Origin: JAABRB01 sp963735025
GTDB taxonomy: Bacteria; Pseudomonadota; Gammaproteobacteria; Burkholderiales; SG8-39
Assembly (NCBI GenBank): GCA_963735025.1
Contig: CAVTJG010000008.1
Coordinates: 744,001 to 808,000, forward strand
Length of the DNA stretch: 64,000 nt
Direction: 5' to 3'
The number at the start of each line of letters is the position of its first letter. Positions within the stretch are counted from its first letter, which is position 1. Positions 8,910-18,224 of the stretch are shown here, one piece after another. A program made the position numbers and the translations under genes. The notes beneath the pieces were generated by a model that worked only from the letters and a program-made list of their open reading frames with translations, made no database searches and was not told the DNA's origin.

Positions 8910-11545
8910 GAGCGCTCTCGTCCGTTCGGAGCCTGCAGCGGGCCTTGGCCTGAAACCGCTTGTCAACGGGGCGAGCCCCTCTTTGTTCGGACGTTCCCTA
9001 CGGGCTCCCTGGCAGCCTGCGGGGCAGAGTCCGCCCGGGTCGTAGAACGGCAGCCGGGCAGTGCGTCCGAGTCGACCGTCCTCGAGCGCGAGCAATGTGC
9101 CCGGCGCGGTGGCGCCCTTCTTCGATCAGGCCCAGCGCCGGCACCTCTCCGACGTCGAGAGCGACTGGAAAACTGTCGGAACACGCGCAGCGGCAGTTGG
9201 CCAGCTGCGCGAAGAGCGAGACGACGGGCAGGATCCCGCACAGCCAGCGCTCAGGTTCAGCGGCAGCTCTCGTGCCAAGCGGCTCGTGTGGGCGAACAGC
9301 GGCCACCCGTCGAACCAAGCAGATCCAAGCGCGGAAGAGGCCGACCTGGTGCGGCAGCCGCGGCCTGCGCAGGCTTCGCGCGCACGAACAGCGGGTCGCC
9401 GGACTTCGATTCACGGGCTGCTCGACGGCGTCGAAGCCGCTAGGCGCACAGACCGTCGCCTGCTCCGACCGCGAGTGGTTGACTGCAGGTTCGACACAGC
9501 TCAGCTGGGATTCGACCACTTCGATCCTAAGCTCGCCCGCTGTACCCGTACAGGCCGCGACCATTGTGTGAGTGGCCGCGCGGCCGAGACGCACGGTGAA
9601 TTCGAGATCGCGCAGGTCCGGTACCGCTTGAGCATCGAGCACTCTCGAGGTATCGAACGGCTGCCATCGGCCCCTGGATGGCGGGGACCCCGCCGCAGCA
9701 GGACCGAGGCCGTCTTCGACAGGCGCGTCGAAGCCACCCGCGCCCGCGGCCACGTCGCATCGTCGGAGCAGACGGCATGAGAATCACCGGATCGCCCGCG
9801 CCGAGGGTCCGGAGCATCATCGTCGTTGATATAGTCCCGTCGTTCATTCACAGATTCGCGTGTCAGCATGCCGGACCCCCGCGGCGCAAGGTCGTCGGGC
9901 TCCGCGTCTGCAGGCCACCAGGAGTGCGAGCAAGATCTTCGCCCATCTTCGAGTACGGCCCATGGAACGGGGGTTGGAACAGTTCCGCCGCACGGCGGAT
10001 TCGCGGCTGCTCTGCCGGAGACGGTGGCGGGGAAGCGGCGCCGGCACGGCGACTCCCGCTGGACAGAGCGCCACCGCGATCACCCGCTTTCAGAAGTATT
10101 CGCCGAGCATCGCCGCTCAGGCCGAGCATGCGTCGGGCATGAATGCGCCGAACCACTCGCAGAAGGTCGCGGCCATATTCGCCGATGCGCGCGTGCCTCA
10201 CCGCGTGCGCGGGTGGAGGCCCCAGCGGGCGCGGCGACGGGGTTCGCGGGGGTGACCATCGGCCCACGCCACGTAAAAATGATCCGGCCGAACTGGCAGA
10301 ACCCCGGAGTCGATCCGGGCGTCGCAGCAATCGTCTGCGGGCCTGGCTGCGTCCCGATCTCGACGCGGGCGGGACGAAGCCGAGCATGACCATGATCGGC
10401 ACCGAAGAAGCAGTTCGCCCGCCCGGGAAAGACAACCGATGCAAGCCGGGAAGCGCGCAACTGCGCAAGACACCACTTGCTCGGCGCGAATGTCTCCCGC
10501 GGAGACTCCGATCGAGCGCGCTCCAGCAAGACCAGAATACAACGCCGGTCGCAACAATGATAAGGCGGAGTTCCGGGTGCAAGTGTGCCAGCGCTCCCGA
10601 CGAGGAGAACCACCAGCACGGCGTCTAGCTGAAAGACACCGCGCCTGAACAGACCCGGGTTGCTGAAGCACCAGCTGATCTTCCGCACCACAGAACATGC
10701 AGGTCCCTACAAGTCCCATGAAGGCGGGGGTCCGGACGACGCCGTAACCGCATCGCTTCGTCGATCAGGCGGGCCGCCGGGCGGGTGACGCAGATCGCGG
10801 GGTCCCGCCGGGGCAACTGTTCGCCGATGAACAGCCCGACGAGCGCGCCGACTGCAGCGCGCGGGCCGTCGAGCGTGGCCAGCGCCTTTACTCCGAGGTT
10901 CAGGTTGTTCCAGCTTCGCGTCCGATTGAGCCGTCGATTCGCGCCAAATAGACCGAACCCGCGTGCCCAACAGCGCCTCCAGGTCGCCGGCCTTTTCTCG
11001 CCCGCCGACCGGCGCACGAAGATCTTCGCGCGCATGGGACCGAGGCCGGCGCCCGGCCTCTGCCGGCGCGTCCCCCGCCGCGGCGGTGGCGGCCAGCTCG
11101 CTCGTCAGCGGATCAACTGCTCCATGATCACGTCGCCGAGCGTCTCGTCAGCGTCCGTGGGCGCGAGTCTGGCGGCGCCCGTCGATCACGATCACCTCGC
11201 ATCGGTCAGGAGCTGAACACCATTTCCGAGTGCGGGGCCCGCGGACTCGACCAGCGCTCCCCAGCCAGGAGGACCTCTGCACAAGCAGTGAGCCCGCACC
11301 CGACGTTCTCGCCTGGCAAGCCGAGCATGAGATCGCACCATGCCATAAGCAAGCACATAGAAAGAGTCAGCAGAATTCTCCCAGGACATAGATCTGGCTC
11401 TTCTTTCGGATGACTCATTAGATGTCCCCCAGCGCGTACACGCGATCAAGCTGCTGGCCGGACCAGAGCCCGCGAAGAGAAGCAGGCGGCAGGGCGAGCA
11501 CCGCCCCAGACCCCTCCGGCTTCCCCACCGCCCGCGGCGCCCAGC
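8910..11545. other. 2.6-kb stretch without a readable gene
   Basis: I could not assemble a recognisable protein here on either strand. Open frames exist because of high GC, but they have no start-site logic and no family motif. A few minus-strand patches look protein-like, for example DLRDLEFTVRLGRAATHT near 9600-9650 and GVKALATLDGPRAAVGAL near 10870-10910, and each is lost after a short run, as expected for a coding region riddled with indels. The segment is bounded by intact folD and by the damaged PanB-like remnant, so it probably holds two or three minus-strand genes that are unreadable in this assembly. I do not assign functions. Confidence 0.4.
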
Positions 11546-11559
11546 CTAGCTTTTCCCTG

Positions 11560-12457
11560 CATCCTCCTGGAACCATGCCACTCCTCCTTCATCGAAGCCG
11601 TGTCCCTTCCTTTCCGGTCGGGAGTTTCGCGCCGCGCACCTCGTCGCGGATCGTCGAACAGCCCTTTTAGAAGCAACGGGTGGGCGTAGATCTTCGAGTC
11701 GCACGGCACGTGTTTTTGGTGCAGGTGAAGAATCAGAGCCAATGATATGAACACCATGCACAAAGTACCCAGCACCCGAGCTCGATTACCGGGGGGAGAG
11801 CGTCGGAGCAGGGTCTCGCCGAACATTGAGATGTCGTGGCCTCGCACCATGATAAGGAAGCCAGCCAGCAGTTGACCATGGCCCAGGCATCATAGATGTG
11901 TTCCCTTCGCTGGCTGAGCAGTTGCTTGCCCTGCGCCTCGGAACCGGCCCGGCTTCCGGCATACCGCATTCAGCATAATACCGATGTGACTGCACCCAGG
12001 AGTGCCCGCTTTTTCACGATCACTTCGAGAATCAAGCGTGGATGCGCCGATTCCCCTCGCACTTTCATCGCCTCCGCGCCACCCTGCCGAGACATACTTT
12101 CGCAGCGTCGCAACGGCCTGTTCAGGCGAGAGGTGGGAGCCGGTGCGGCGTGTGCGCCATCGCCATTCCGTACACAGTGCACGCTTTCACCGCCTGCGCC
12201 ATCGACATCGCTTCCTCGAACGACGCCGAGGTGGTAACCACGTTCGCCGAACAGCACCGACGTTAGCCGTCCGAAACCGAGGAAGGTCGATCCCGACCGT
12301 CAGCAACAATTACAGTCTCATCGTCGTAGACAGCGAGTTCCGCGATCGGCTCGCCCTTCTTCATCTTGTCCATCAGCGTCGGGATCACAACTTTCTTGCG
12401 TCCCTCAGCAGCCTGCTCCAGCCGTCGTAACTTCCTCCGTCGATCCTGCAAGAGCAA
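11560..12457 (-). pseudogene. PanB-like (ketopantoate hydroxymethyltransferase family) remnant, heavily frameshifted
   Basis: Minus-strand pieces in different frames line up in the order expected for PanB. They are KKVVIPTLMDKMKKGEPIAE with the following VYDDETVIVAD (N-terminus), LFGERGYHLG and SFEEAMSMAQAVKACTVYGM (helices before the active site), GGAEAMKV and AHPRLILEVIVK (metal-proximal strand and helix), EHIYDAWAMVN, VEATTS-like and PVIELG near the ketopantoate site, and a basic tail with KIYAHPLLLKGLFDD. PanB transfers the hydroxymethyl group of 5,10-methylene-tetrahydrofolate to 2-oxo acids, which would connect it to folD. At least eight indels are needed to join the pieces, so the gene is broken as sequenced. 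The assignment is from pattern memory only. Confidence 0.5.
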
Positions 12458-12639
12458 CTCGGAGCCCGTTCGTCTCCGAGTGCGCGGGCGCGAGCGCTCT
12501 CCCGAGTGACACTACTCCCGCGTCGGTCTGTACGCCCAGCGCCAGCGCCCCGGGCGCCGAGGGCCACAGAGTGAGGCACGTTTTCAAACGTACTAGCGGC
12601 TACCCTTTCCAGACACGGCGCCCCGGAGAGCTCGTCGCG

Positions 12640-14030
12640 GAGAGGACAGACAGCTTTCGCGCCGCCTTCGCGCTTCAGCCCCACCGCCAACGCCGCGTCC
12701 AGAGCGCTTCCGGCCGATGCCGAGCATGCGTGCGAGCTCAGTCTCGTTGTCCGCTTCCTGATATCGCTCCACCACTCCGCGCATGTATTCCTCGATCGAA
12801 ACTGGCCGACCGTTGATTTCGGCGGGCGGTCGAAGCTGGGGCGGCGGCGCAGCCTCCGGGAGGTCCTTGCAGGTCAGCGTGTCCGAGTCGGCAAGGATCA
12901 CGGCGCGCTCGATCAGATTCTCGAGCTCGCGTACGTTGCCCGGCCACGCGTAGGATTCCAGAAATTCCCTGAAATCTGAATCGATCTTGCGGAATCGCTT
13001 GCCCATGCGTCGACCGTGGTAGTCGATGAAGTGGCGGGCCAGCAGGTGAACGTCGGCGCCGCGTTCACGCAGGGGCGGAACATCGATGCCGATCACGTTC
13101 ATACGATAGTACAGGTCCTTGCGGAACTGACCCTGCTCCATCGCCAGCTTGATATCCTTGTTCGTGGCCGCGATAAACCGCACGTCGACAGTGGCTATCT
13201 GCTTGCCGCCGACCGGGCGGACCTCGCGGTCCTGGAGCACGCGGAGCAGCTTCACTTGCAGCGCCAGCGCCAGCTCGGAAATTTCGTCCAGAAAGAGCGT
13301 GCCGCGGTGGGCCTCGCGGATGAGACCTTCGGTCCGCTCGGTCCCCCCGGTGAACGCCCCCTTCGCATGGCCGAACAGCTCGGATTCCAGCAGCTCGCGA
13401 GGAATCGCGGCGCAGTTGATCGGCACGAATGGCCCGTCGGCGCGATGGCTTGCATAGTGCAGGCCGAGCGCGACGAGCTCCTTGCCGGTGCCACTCTCGC
13501 CCTGAATGAGGACGTTCGCGTCGGAAGGCGCAACCTTGCCGACAAGCTCGACGACCCGCTTGATTCCGGTGCTCTCGCCGATGATCTGGCGCGACGAATG
13601 TGCGTTTCGCAGTTGCGCTTGAGAATCGCATTTTCACGGCTGATGCGACGCTCGTTCAGCGCCCGCTCGATCGCGTGCAGAAATTCGGCGTTGTCGAAAG
13701 GCTTGATGAGGTAGTCGATCGCGCCGGTCCGAGCGCCTCGATCGCGCTTTCCACCGACGAGTAGCTGGTCATGAGGATGATCGGGACGTCCGGCTTCGCC
13801 TCCTTGATCGACTGGATCGCCTCGAGCCCGGTGCCGTCCGGAAGCCTGAGGTCGGTGATCACCAGATCCACATCGGTCGCTGCGATCGCGCGCACACCCG
13901 CGCGCAGGCCGGTGAAATGCTCCGTCTGGTAGCCCTCGCCAGTGAGCAGCAGCTGGATGACTTCGGCGAGGCCCTGGTCGTCGTCTATGATCGCGATCCG
14001 GTCACGCTGCATCGGCGTCGGGGCGTTCAT
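12640..14030 (-). pseudogene. NtrC-family sigma-54-dependent response regulator, frameshifted
   Basis: The receiver domain (residues 1-125) begins IAIIDDDQGLAEVIQLLL, has the phosphoryl-acceptor in VDLVITDLRLPDG and MTSYSSVESAIEAL, and is followed after a shift near 13730 by YLIKPFDNAEFLHAIERALN. The AAA+ domain has Walker A QGESGTGKELVA, the sigma-54 contact loop GAFTGG (consensus GAFTGA), Walker B FLDEIS and R-fingers in FRKDLYYRMN. The C-terminal helix-turn-helix of Fis type starts ELARMLGIGRK, where one missing G near 12715 breaks the frame just before ALW. A third shift lies near 13600. Its ATG overlaps the stop of the kinase gene (ATGA), a standard two-component pair. The last base of the gene cannot be fixed because of the final shift. 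Confidence 0.75.
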
Positions 14031-15075
14031 GGCTGACCGTCTCGGCCCAGCGGCAATTCGACGGTGAAGCAGGCGCCGCGATCGCGATTGTTGGACGCCC
14101 GGAGCTCGCCGCCCAGCTCCTGCACGATCACATAACTGATTGCCAGGCCGAGCCCGGTGCCTTCACCATCGGTCTTGGTCGTGAAGAACGGCTCGAACAC
14201 CCGCTCGAGATGGCCGGCCGGGATTCCCGGCCGGAGTCGCGGATCGTGAGCTCGATCATTCCATCGTCGCGGATCTCGGTGGCTGCGCTCACAATGCCTG
14301 CCCCGTGCATGGCTTGCGCGGCGTTAAGGAAAATGTTCGAGATCACCTGGAGCAGCTGACCGGACTGCGCGCGCACGAACGCTCCGGGGCGGCGCGGTAG
14401 TCGAAGGTGACGGTTGCGCCAAGCGGATTGTGGTGCAACAGCGCAGCTGCCTCCTCCACCACGGCGTCCACTGAAATCGGAACACACTGCTCGTGGGGCA
14501 CTCGCGAGAAGCTGGAAAGCCTGCGGGTAATCGCAAGCACTCGCGCAAGATTGTCGGCGATGTTCGCGAGCCCCTTTCCAGCGTCTCGGGCGTCACACCA
14601 TGCCGCGACCGCAGGATCTGGACCATCGAATGAATTGCGGAGAGCGGGTTTGCGACCTCGTGGCAGACCCCGGCGACCATGAACCCCAGCGAGGCGAGTC
14701 GCGTGGTCTGGGATTTGCCGGTTCCGACGCCAGCGGGCTGGAGCGCTCCGTTATCATGACGCATGTCCCGAGCGGCGAGCGCCCGAGATGGAGAGTCTCG
14801 CGCCGGGATGCCCCGTCGACGACCGCGTGGCCTCGACCGTAGGCGACGCCGCGTCGCTTCCCTGGAGCGCAGCCGCATACTCCGTGCCTCGACGTTGAGC
14901 ATTCCCGAAGCACCGCCTTGTGCAAACCGGCTCGCATCGCGGAGTTCGCGTACACGATCTCGCCGAAGTTGCCGAGGAGCATCACGGGCGCCGGCAGGCC
15001 TTCGAGGAGGGGTTCAATGCCGCTCGAACGCGTCCGCGCGTTTCGCTTCCTGTCGCCCGAATGTCCCGCGCTCAT
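14027..15075 (-). pseudogene. Sensor histidine kinase (NtrB/PAS type), frameshifted
   Basis: This is the partner of the NtrC-type regulator. It starts at ATG 15075, overlapping the MFS stop as ATGA. A PAS-like segment reads LLEGLPAPVMLLGNFGEIVY, then shifts begin. The H-box is VCHEVANPLSAIHSMVQIL, the N-box ISNIFLNAAQAMHGAG, then G-box pieces DSGPGIP-like and GTGLGLAISYVIVQELGG after repair, ending in FTVELPLG. About 350 residues, with no membrane span in the readable part, so it is probably a cytoplasmic sensor. At least four shifts (near 14900, 14600, 14390 and 14220) break the gene. Because it is translationally coupled to a transporter, the pair may control uptake of the transporter's substrate. 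Confidence 0.7.
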
Positions 15076-16283
15076 GCGATGGTCGTCGTGGCACCCGGCG
15101 CGCCGATCGTTCGCTCGTCGATGGGCAGACAGGCGAGTCCTGCTACCACGCTCGCTGCGATCGCGATCGTCCAGACGGGTGCGTAACTGCCGATGGTGTC
15201 GAAGGCGTAGCCACCGGACCAGGCGCCAAGGAACCCGCCCACCTGATGCCCGAGGAACGCGATCCCGAAAAGCGTGGATAGATACTGCACGCCGAAGATT
15301 TGCGCGATCAGCGCGTTCGTGAGCGGCACGGTCCCCAGCCACGTCAACCCCATGACTGCCGCAAACGCAAGTATGGTTGCCGTGGTGATGGGAAGCATGA
15401 TGAACGCGGCGATCGCGATCACGCGGATCCCGTAGATCGCGCTCAGCAGGTATTTCTTCCGGAAGACGTCGCCGAGGAATCCAGCCACGAACGTTCCGAC
15501 GATGTTGAAGAAGCCGATCACCGCGAGCGCGGTCATTCCCTGCACCGCCGGCCCGCCGCGGTCCACGATATAGGAAGGCAGGTGGACCATGATGAATACG
15601 GTCTGGAAGCCGCACACGAGGAAGCTTCCGGTGAGGAGCCAGAAACCGCGATGCGCCGCCGTCTCGCGCAGCGCAGTGCCGATGCTCTGGCTCCGTGTTT
15701 CCACTGTCGCGCCCCCTCCCGCCAGCGCAGCGCCGAGCGGGACGATCAGCAGTGCGGACGCCGCGAACAACAGCAGAGCGTTGTACCACCCGAAATCCGA
15801 AATCAGGAACTGGGCGTAGGGAAGCATGATGAACTGCCCGAACGAACCGCCTGCGCCCGCGATGCCCAGTGCAGCGCTGCGCCGCTTAGGCGCAACACGC
15901 CGCCCGACCACTCCCAGCACAACGCCAAAGCTCGTAGCGCTCAGGCCCAAGCCAATCAGCATGCCTGCGGACAGATCGAGATCGACGCTCGTTGCCGACC
16001 GCGCCATCAGCGCCAGGCCCGCCGCGTAGCAGGCGCCACCGACCGCAAGCACCCGGCCGGCACCATACCGGTCGGCGACCATTCCCGCGAACGGCTGAGC
16101 CAGGCCCCAGACGAGGTTTTGCAGCGCGATTGCGAGCGAGAAGGTTCCGCGTCCCCAGCCCAGTGCACCGCACATCGGCGCCAGAAACAACCCAAAGCTC
16201 TGCCGTGCACCGAGCGAGATCATCAGGATTGCCGCTGCGGCCGCAAGCATGACACCGGGCTTCCGCAAGTGTCTGCCGGTCAA
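15072..16283 (-). CDS. MFS transporter, oxalate/formate-antiporter-like family
   Basis: A 403-residue carrier of about 12 membrane spans. I chose TTG 16283 because AGGAGG lies seven bases upstream and the protein then starts LTGRHLRKPGVMLAAAAAIL. The N-terminal half shows LGARQSFGLFLAPMCGALGW, and the loop between spans 2 and 3 reads MVADRYGAGR, an MFS signature; GFLGDVFRKK is the matching loop of the second half. The C-terminal end is in the cytosol. The pattern, with a long SFGLF span and AMxGxGxG-like span 4, resembles OxlT-type or monocarboxylate MFS carriers. It is cotranscribed with the kinase and regulator that follow, so an organic acid whose presence is sensed by that pair is a sensible guess. 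Confidence 0.8.
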   Translation of the reverse strand: MTGRHLRKPGVMLAAAAAILMISLGARQSFGLFLAPMCGALGWGRGTFSLAIALQNLVWGLAQPFAGMVADRYGAGRVLAVGGACYAAGLALMARSATSVDLDLSAGMLIGLGLSATSFGVVLGVVGRRVAPKRRSAALGIAGAGGSFGQFIMLPYAQFLISDFGWYNALLLFAASALLIVPLGAALAGGGATVETRSQSIGTALRETAAHRGFWLLTGSFLVCGFQTVFIMVHLPSYIVDRGGPAVQGMTALAVIGFFNIVGTFVAGFLGDVFRKKYLLSAIYGIRVIAIAAFIMLPITTATILAFAAVMGLTWLGTVPLTNALIAQIFGVQYLSTLFGIAFLGHQVGGFLGAWSGGYAFDTIGSYAPVWTIAIAASVVAGLACLPIDERTIGAPGATTTIA

Positions 16284-16494
16284 GTGTGCTCCTCCTGGAA
16301 TCGCTTCTCCGGCGAACCCGGTTGCGCGATCAGTGTACCCCGGCGGCAGCCGCCGTAAAGCCCCGTCGCCTTGCTGCACGGCAACAAGCCATCGCACACG
16401 CTGGCACGGTGTGGCGCTATCAACCGGCAGTGCCGAGCGAACTGCGCGCTACGCGCGGGGCAACATTGCGAGCGAGCGCGTTGCATATCTCGAG

Positions 16495-16568
16495 TGGGCC
16501 CGCTTGGATTCGAACCAAGGACCAAAGGATTATGAGTCCTCTGCTCTAACCAGCTGAGCTACAGGCCC
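16495..16568 (-). tRNA. tRNA with anticodon CAU (elongator Met or Ile2)
   Basis: Reading the minus strand, the acceptor stem GGGCCTG pairs with CGGGCCC (one G-U), the D-arm carries TAGCTCAGCTGGTTAGAGCA, the anticodon loop is CTCATAA on a GAGGA/TCCTT stem, and the T-arm reads TTCGAATC within CTTGG/CCAAG. The discriminator is A and CCA is not encoded. Anticodon CAU with this body could be elongator Met or the lysidine-modified Ile2; the stem does not let me decide. It lies in the gap between the MFS gene and the amidohydrolase. Confidence 0.9.
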
Positions 16569-16702
16569 GCGCCCGCAATAGTATCAAAGACGCACCGGCC
16601 GCTTTTCCTTTCGGACTGGCACGGCGTGGTGACCGGTTTGGTTCGGGGCGCCCCCGCTGCGGGCTGGTGTATTCTGGTGGGCTGCGAACACGGAGGGATG
16701 CG

Positions 16703-17701
16703 ATGAAGCTCGACATATTCAATCATTTTTTTCCGAAGGCTTTTTTCGACCGGATGGTCGCCCTGCTGCCGCAGGGAAAAGGCATCAACAAGCGCGTGCG
16801 CGAGGTGCCGAGCATCTACGACCTGGACGAGCGTCTCCGGATCATGGACAAGTTCGACGACTACGCGCAGGTGATCTGCCTGCCGGCGCCGGCTATCGAG
16901 GACTTCGGCAAGCACGCGGTCGAGATGGCGAAGGTCGGGAACGACGGGATGGCGGAGCTCGTCCGAAAGCACAAGGACCGGTTCCCGGGATTCATCGCCG
17001 CGCTCCCGATGAACGAGCCGGACGGCCTGCTCAAGGAAGCCGAGCGCGCGATCAAGGAGCTGGGCGCGGTCGGTGTGCAGGTCTACACCAATGTTCTCGG
17101 ACGCCCGCTCACGGATGCGGCGACCATGCCGCTCTTCGACCTGATGGCGCACCACGATCTGCCAATCTGGATGCACCCGATCCGGGCGATGAACATCCCG
17201 GATTACGTCGGCGAGCCGAAGAGTCAGTACGAGATCTGGTGGACCTTCGGCTGGCCGTACGAGACGAGCGTCGCCATGGCGCACATGGTCTTTGCCGGTC
17301 TCTTCGACAAGCACCCCGACCTCAAGATCATCACCCATCACATGGGCGGGATGATCCCGTACTTCGCGGGCCGCGTCGGGCCGGGATGGGACCAGCTCGG
17401 CGCGCGCACTTCCGACGAGGATCTGACGCTCGTCCTGAAGAGACTCAAGAAGCGGCCGCTCGACTACTTCAAGATGTTCTATGCCGACACCGCACTGTTC
17501 GGGACCAAGCCGGCCACCGAATGCGGGCTGGAGTTCTTCGGCGCGGACCACACCCTGTTCGCCTCGGACTCGCCGTTCGACCCCGAAAAGGGGTCTGCCT
17601 ACATCCGCTGGACCATCGACATCATCGACAGCCTGGACATCACGCCCGCAGAGCGTCAGATGATCTACGAGGGCAACGCGCGCCGGCTGCTGAAGCTATA
17701 A
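16703..17701 (+). CDS. Amidohydrolase-2 family protein (ACMSD/resorcylate-decarboxylase-like)
   Basis: A 332-residue metal-dependent TIM-barrel enzyme from ATG 16703, preceded by GGAGGG. Family landmarks are FNHFFPKAF at residues 6-14 (where metal-binding His residues normally sit), GFIAALPMNEPDG, WMHPIRAMN with the central metal His, IITHHMGGMIPYFAGRV, and ASDSPFDPEKG with the metal Asp. The family includes aminocarboxymuconate-semialdehyde decarboxylase and gamma-resorcylate decarboxylase; cleavage of a carboxylate or C-C bond is likely, but the substrate is unknown. The first strand has NHF in place of HxH, so one metal ligand may be missing, which is also seen in many uncharacterised members. 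It stands alone, flanked by the tRNA and a small minus-strand frame. Confidence 0.8.
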   Translation: MKLDIFNHFFPKAFFDRMVALLPQGKGINKRVREVPSIYDLDERLRIMDKFDDYAQVICLPAPAIEDFGKHAVEMAKVGNDGMAELVRKHKDRFPGFIAALPMNEPDGLLKEAERAIKELGAVGVQVYTNVLGRPLTDAATMPLFDLMAHHDLPIWMHPIRAMNIPDYVGEPKSQYEIWWTFGWPYETSVAMAHMVFAGLFDKHPDLKIITHHMGGMIPYFAGRVGPGWDQLGARTSDEDLTLVLKRLKKRPLDYFKMFYADTALFGTKPATECGLEFFGADHTLFASDSPFDPEKGSAYIRWTIDIIDSLDITPAERQMIYEGNARRLLKL

Positions 17702-17725
17702 GCTGACGGGCGCTTTCGCAGGGCC

Positions 17726-17950
17726 TCACGCCGCGTGGCGCGGGGCCTGCAGCAGCACCGCGACCGGCGATCGCGCCACCGCGGCTTCAGGCAACGTGGC
17801 GCCTTGCGGGCTTGCAGGCCGTCGTGCCCCGTTCGCAATGCCGTAACATTCAATCGTTTCACTCCAATCGAGCGAGCGCACCACGGGCGCGCGCTCCTGC
17901 TCGAGAGGAAACCGATCGTGCTCCGACCCGTACACGTCGTCCAACATCAT
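17726..17950 (-). CDS. Short hypothetical protein (74 aa), uncertain
   Basis: ATG 17950 is preceded at a good distance by GGAGGG, and the frame runs to 17726 as MMLDDVYGSEHDRFPLEQE and, later, a Pro/Ala-rich tail VAVLLQAPRHAA. I do not recognise a family. The protein is soluble and acidic at the start. The ribosome site is the main argument for a real gene; codon use is not decisive. It lies between two well-supported genes without other candidates. It may also be a chance frame. Confidence 0.35.
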   Translation of the reverse strand: MMLDDVYGSEHDRFPLEQERAPVVRSLDWSETIECYGIANGARRPASPQGATLPEAAVARSPVAVLLQAPRHAA

Positions 17951-18106
17951 GTGACCCTCCGTGCGCGTTGCATGACAACGGCGCGAGGGTCTCGCACGGT
18001 TGTTACAGATTTGCATTCGGATTCGGTACACATTCGTGACGATAGCTGAGGCGCCTTCGAGAATTCGAACGTAACCGTCCGCCCCGCCACGTGAAGCATC
18101 AATCGA

Positions 18107-18184
18107 GTCATCCCCGCAGAAGCGGGGATCCATGTACCGGTGCGCGTCGCGTCAAGGCTGGATTCCCGCCTTCGCGCGAATGAC
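18107..18184. repeat. GTCATTCCCGC-type palindromic (REP-like) element, paired copy
   Basis: Two small hairpins face each other. The left is GTCATCCCCGC-AGAA-GCGGGGATCC, the right is GGATTCCCGC, then a spacer, then GCGCGAATGAC, so the whole is an imperfect inverted repeat of about 78 bases. The same motif recurs at 19481-19556 and 31255-31281. Its position downstream of convergent ends (near the end of the threonine dehydratase gene) fits a transcription-ending or mRNA-stabilising role. Confidence 0.75.
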
Positions 18185-18224
18185 GGATTCCTACCTGGCC
18201 TCCCTGGGCAGGGAGGTACGCGCT

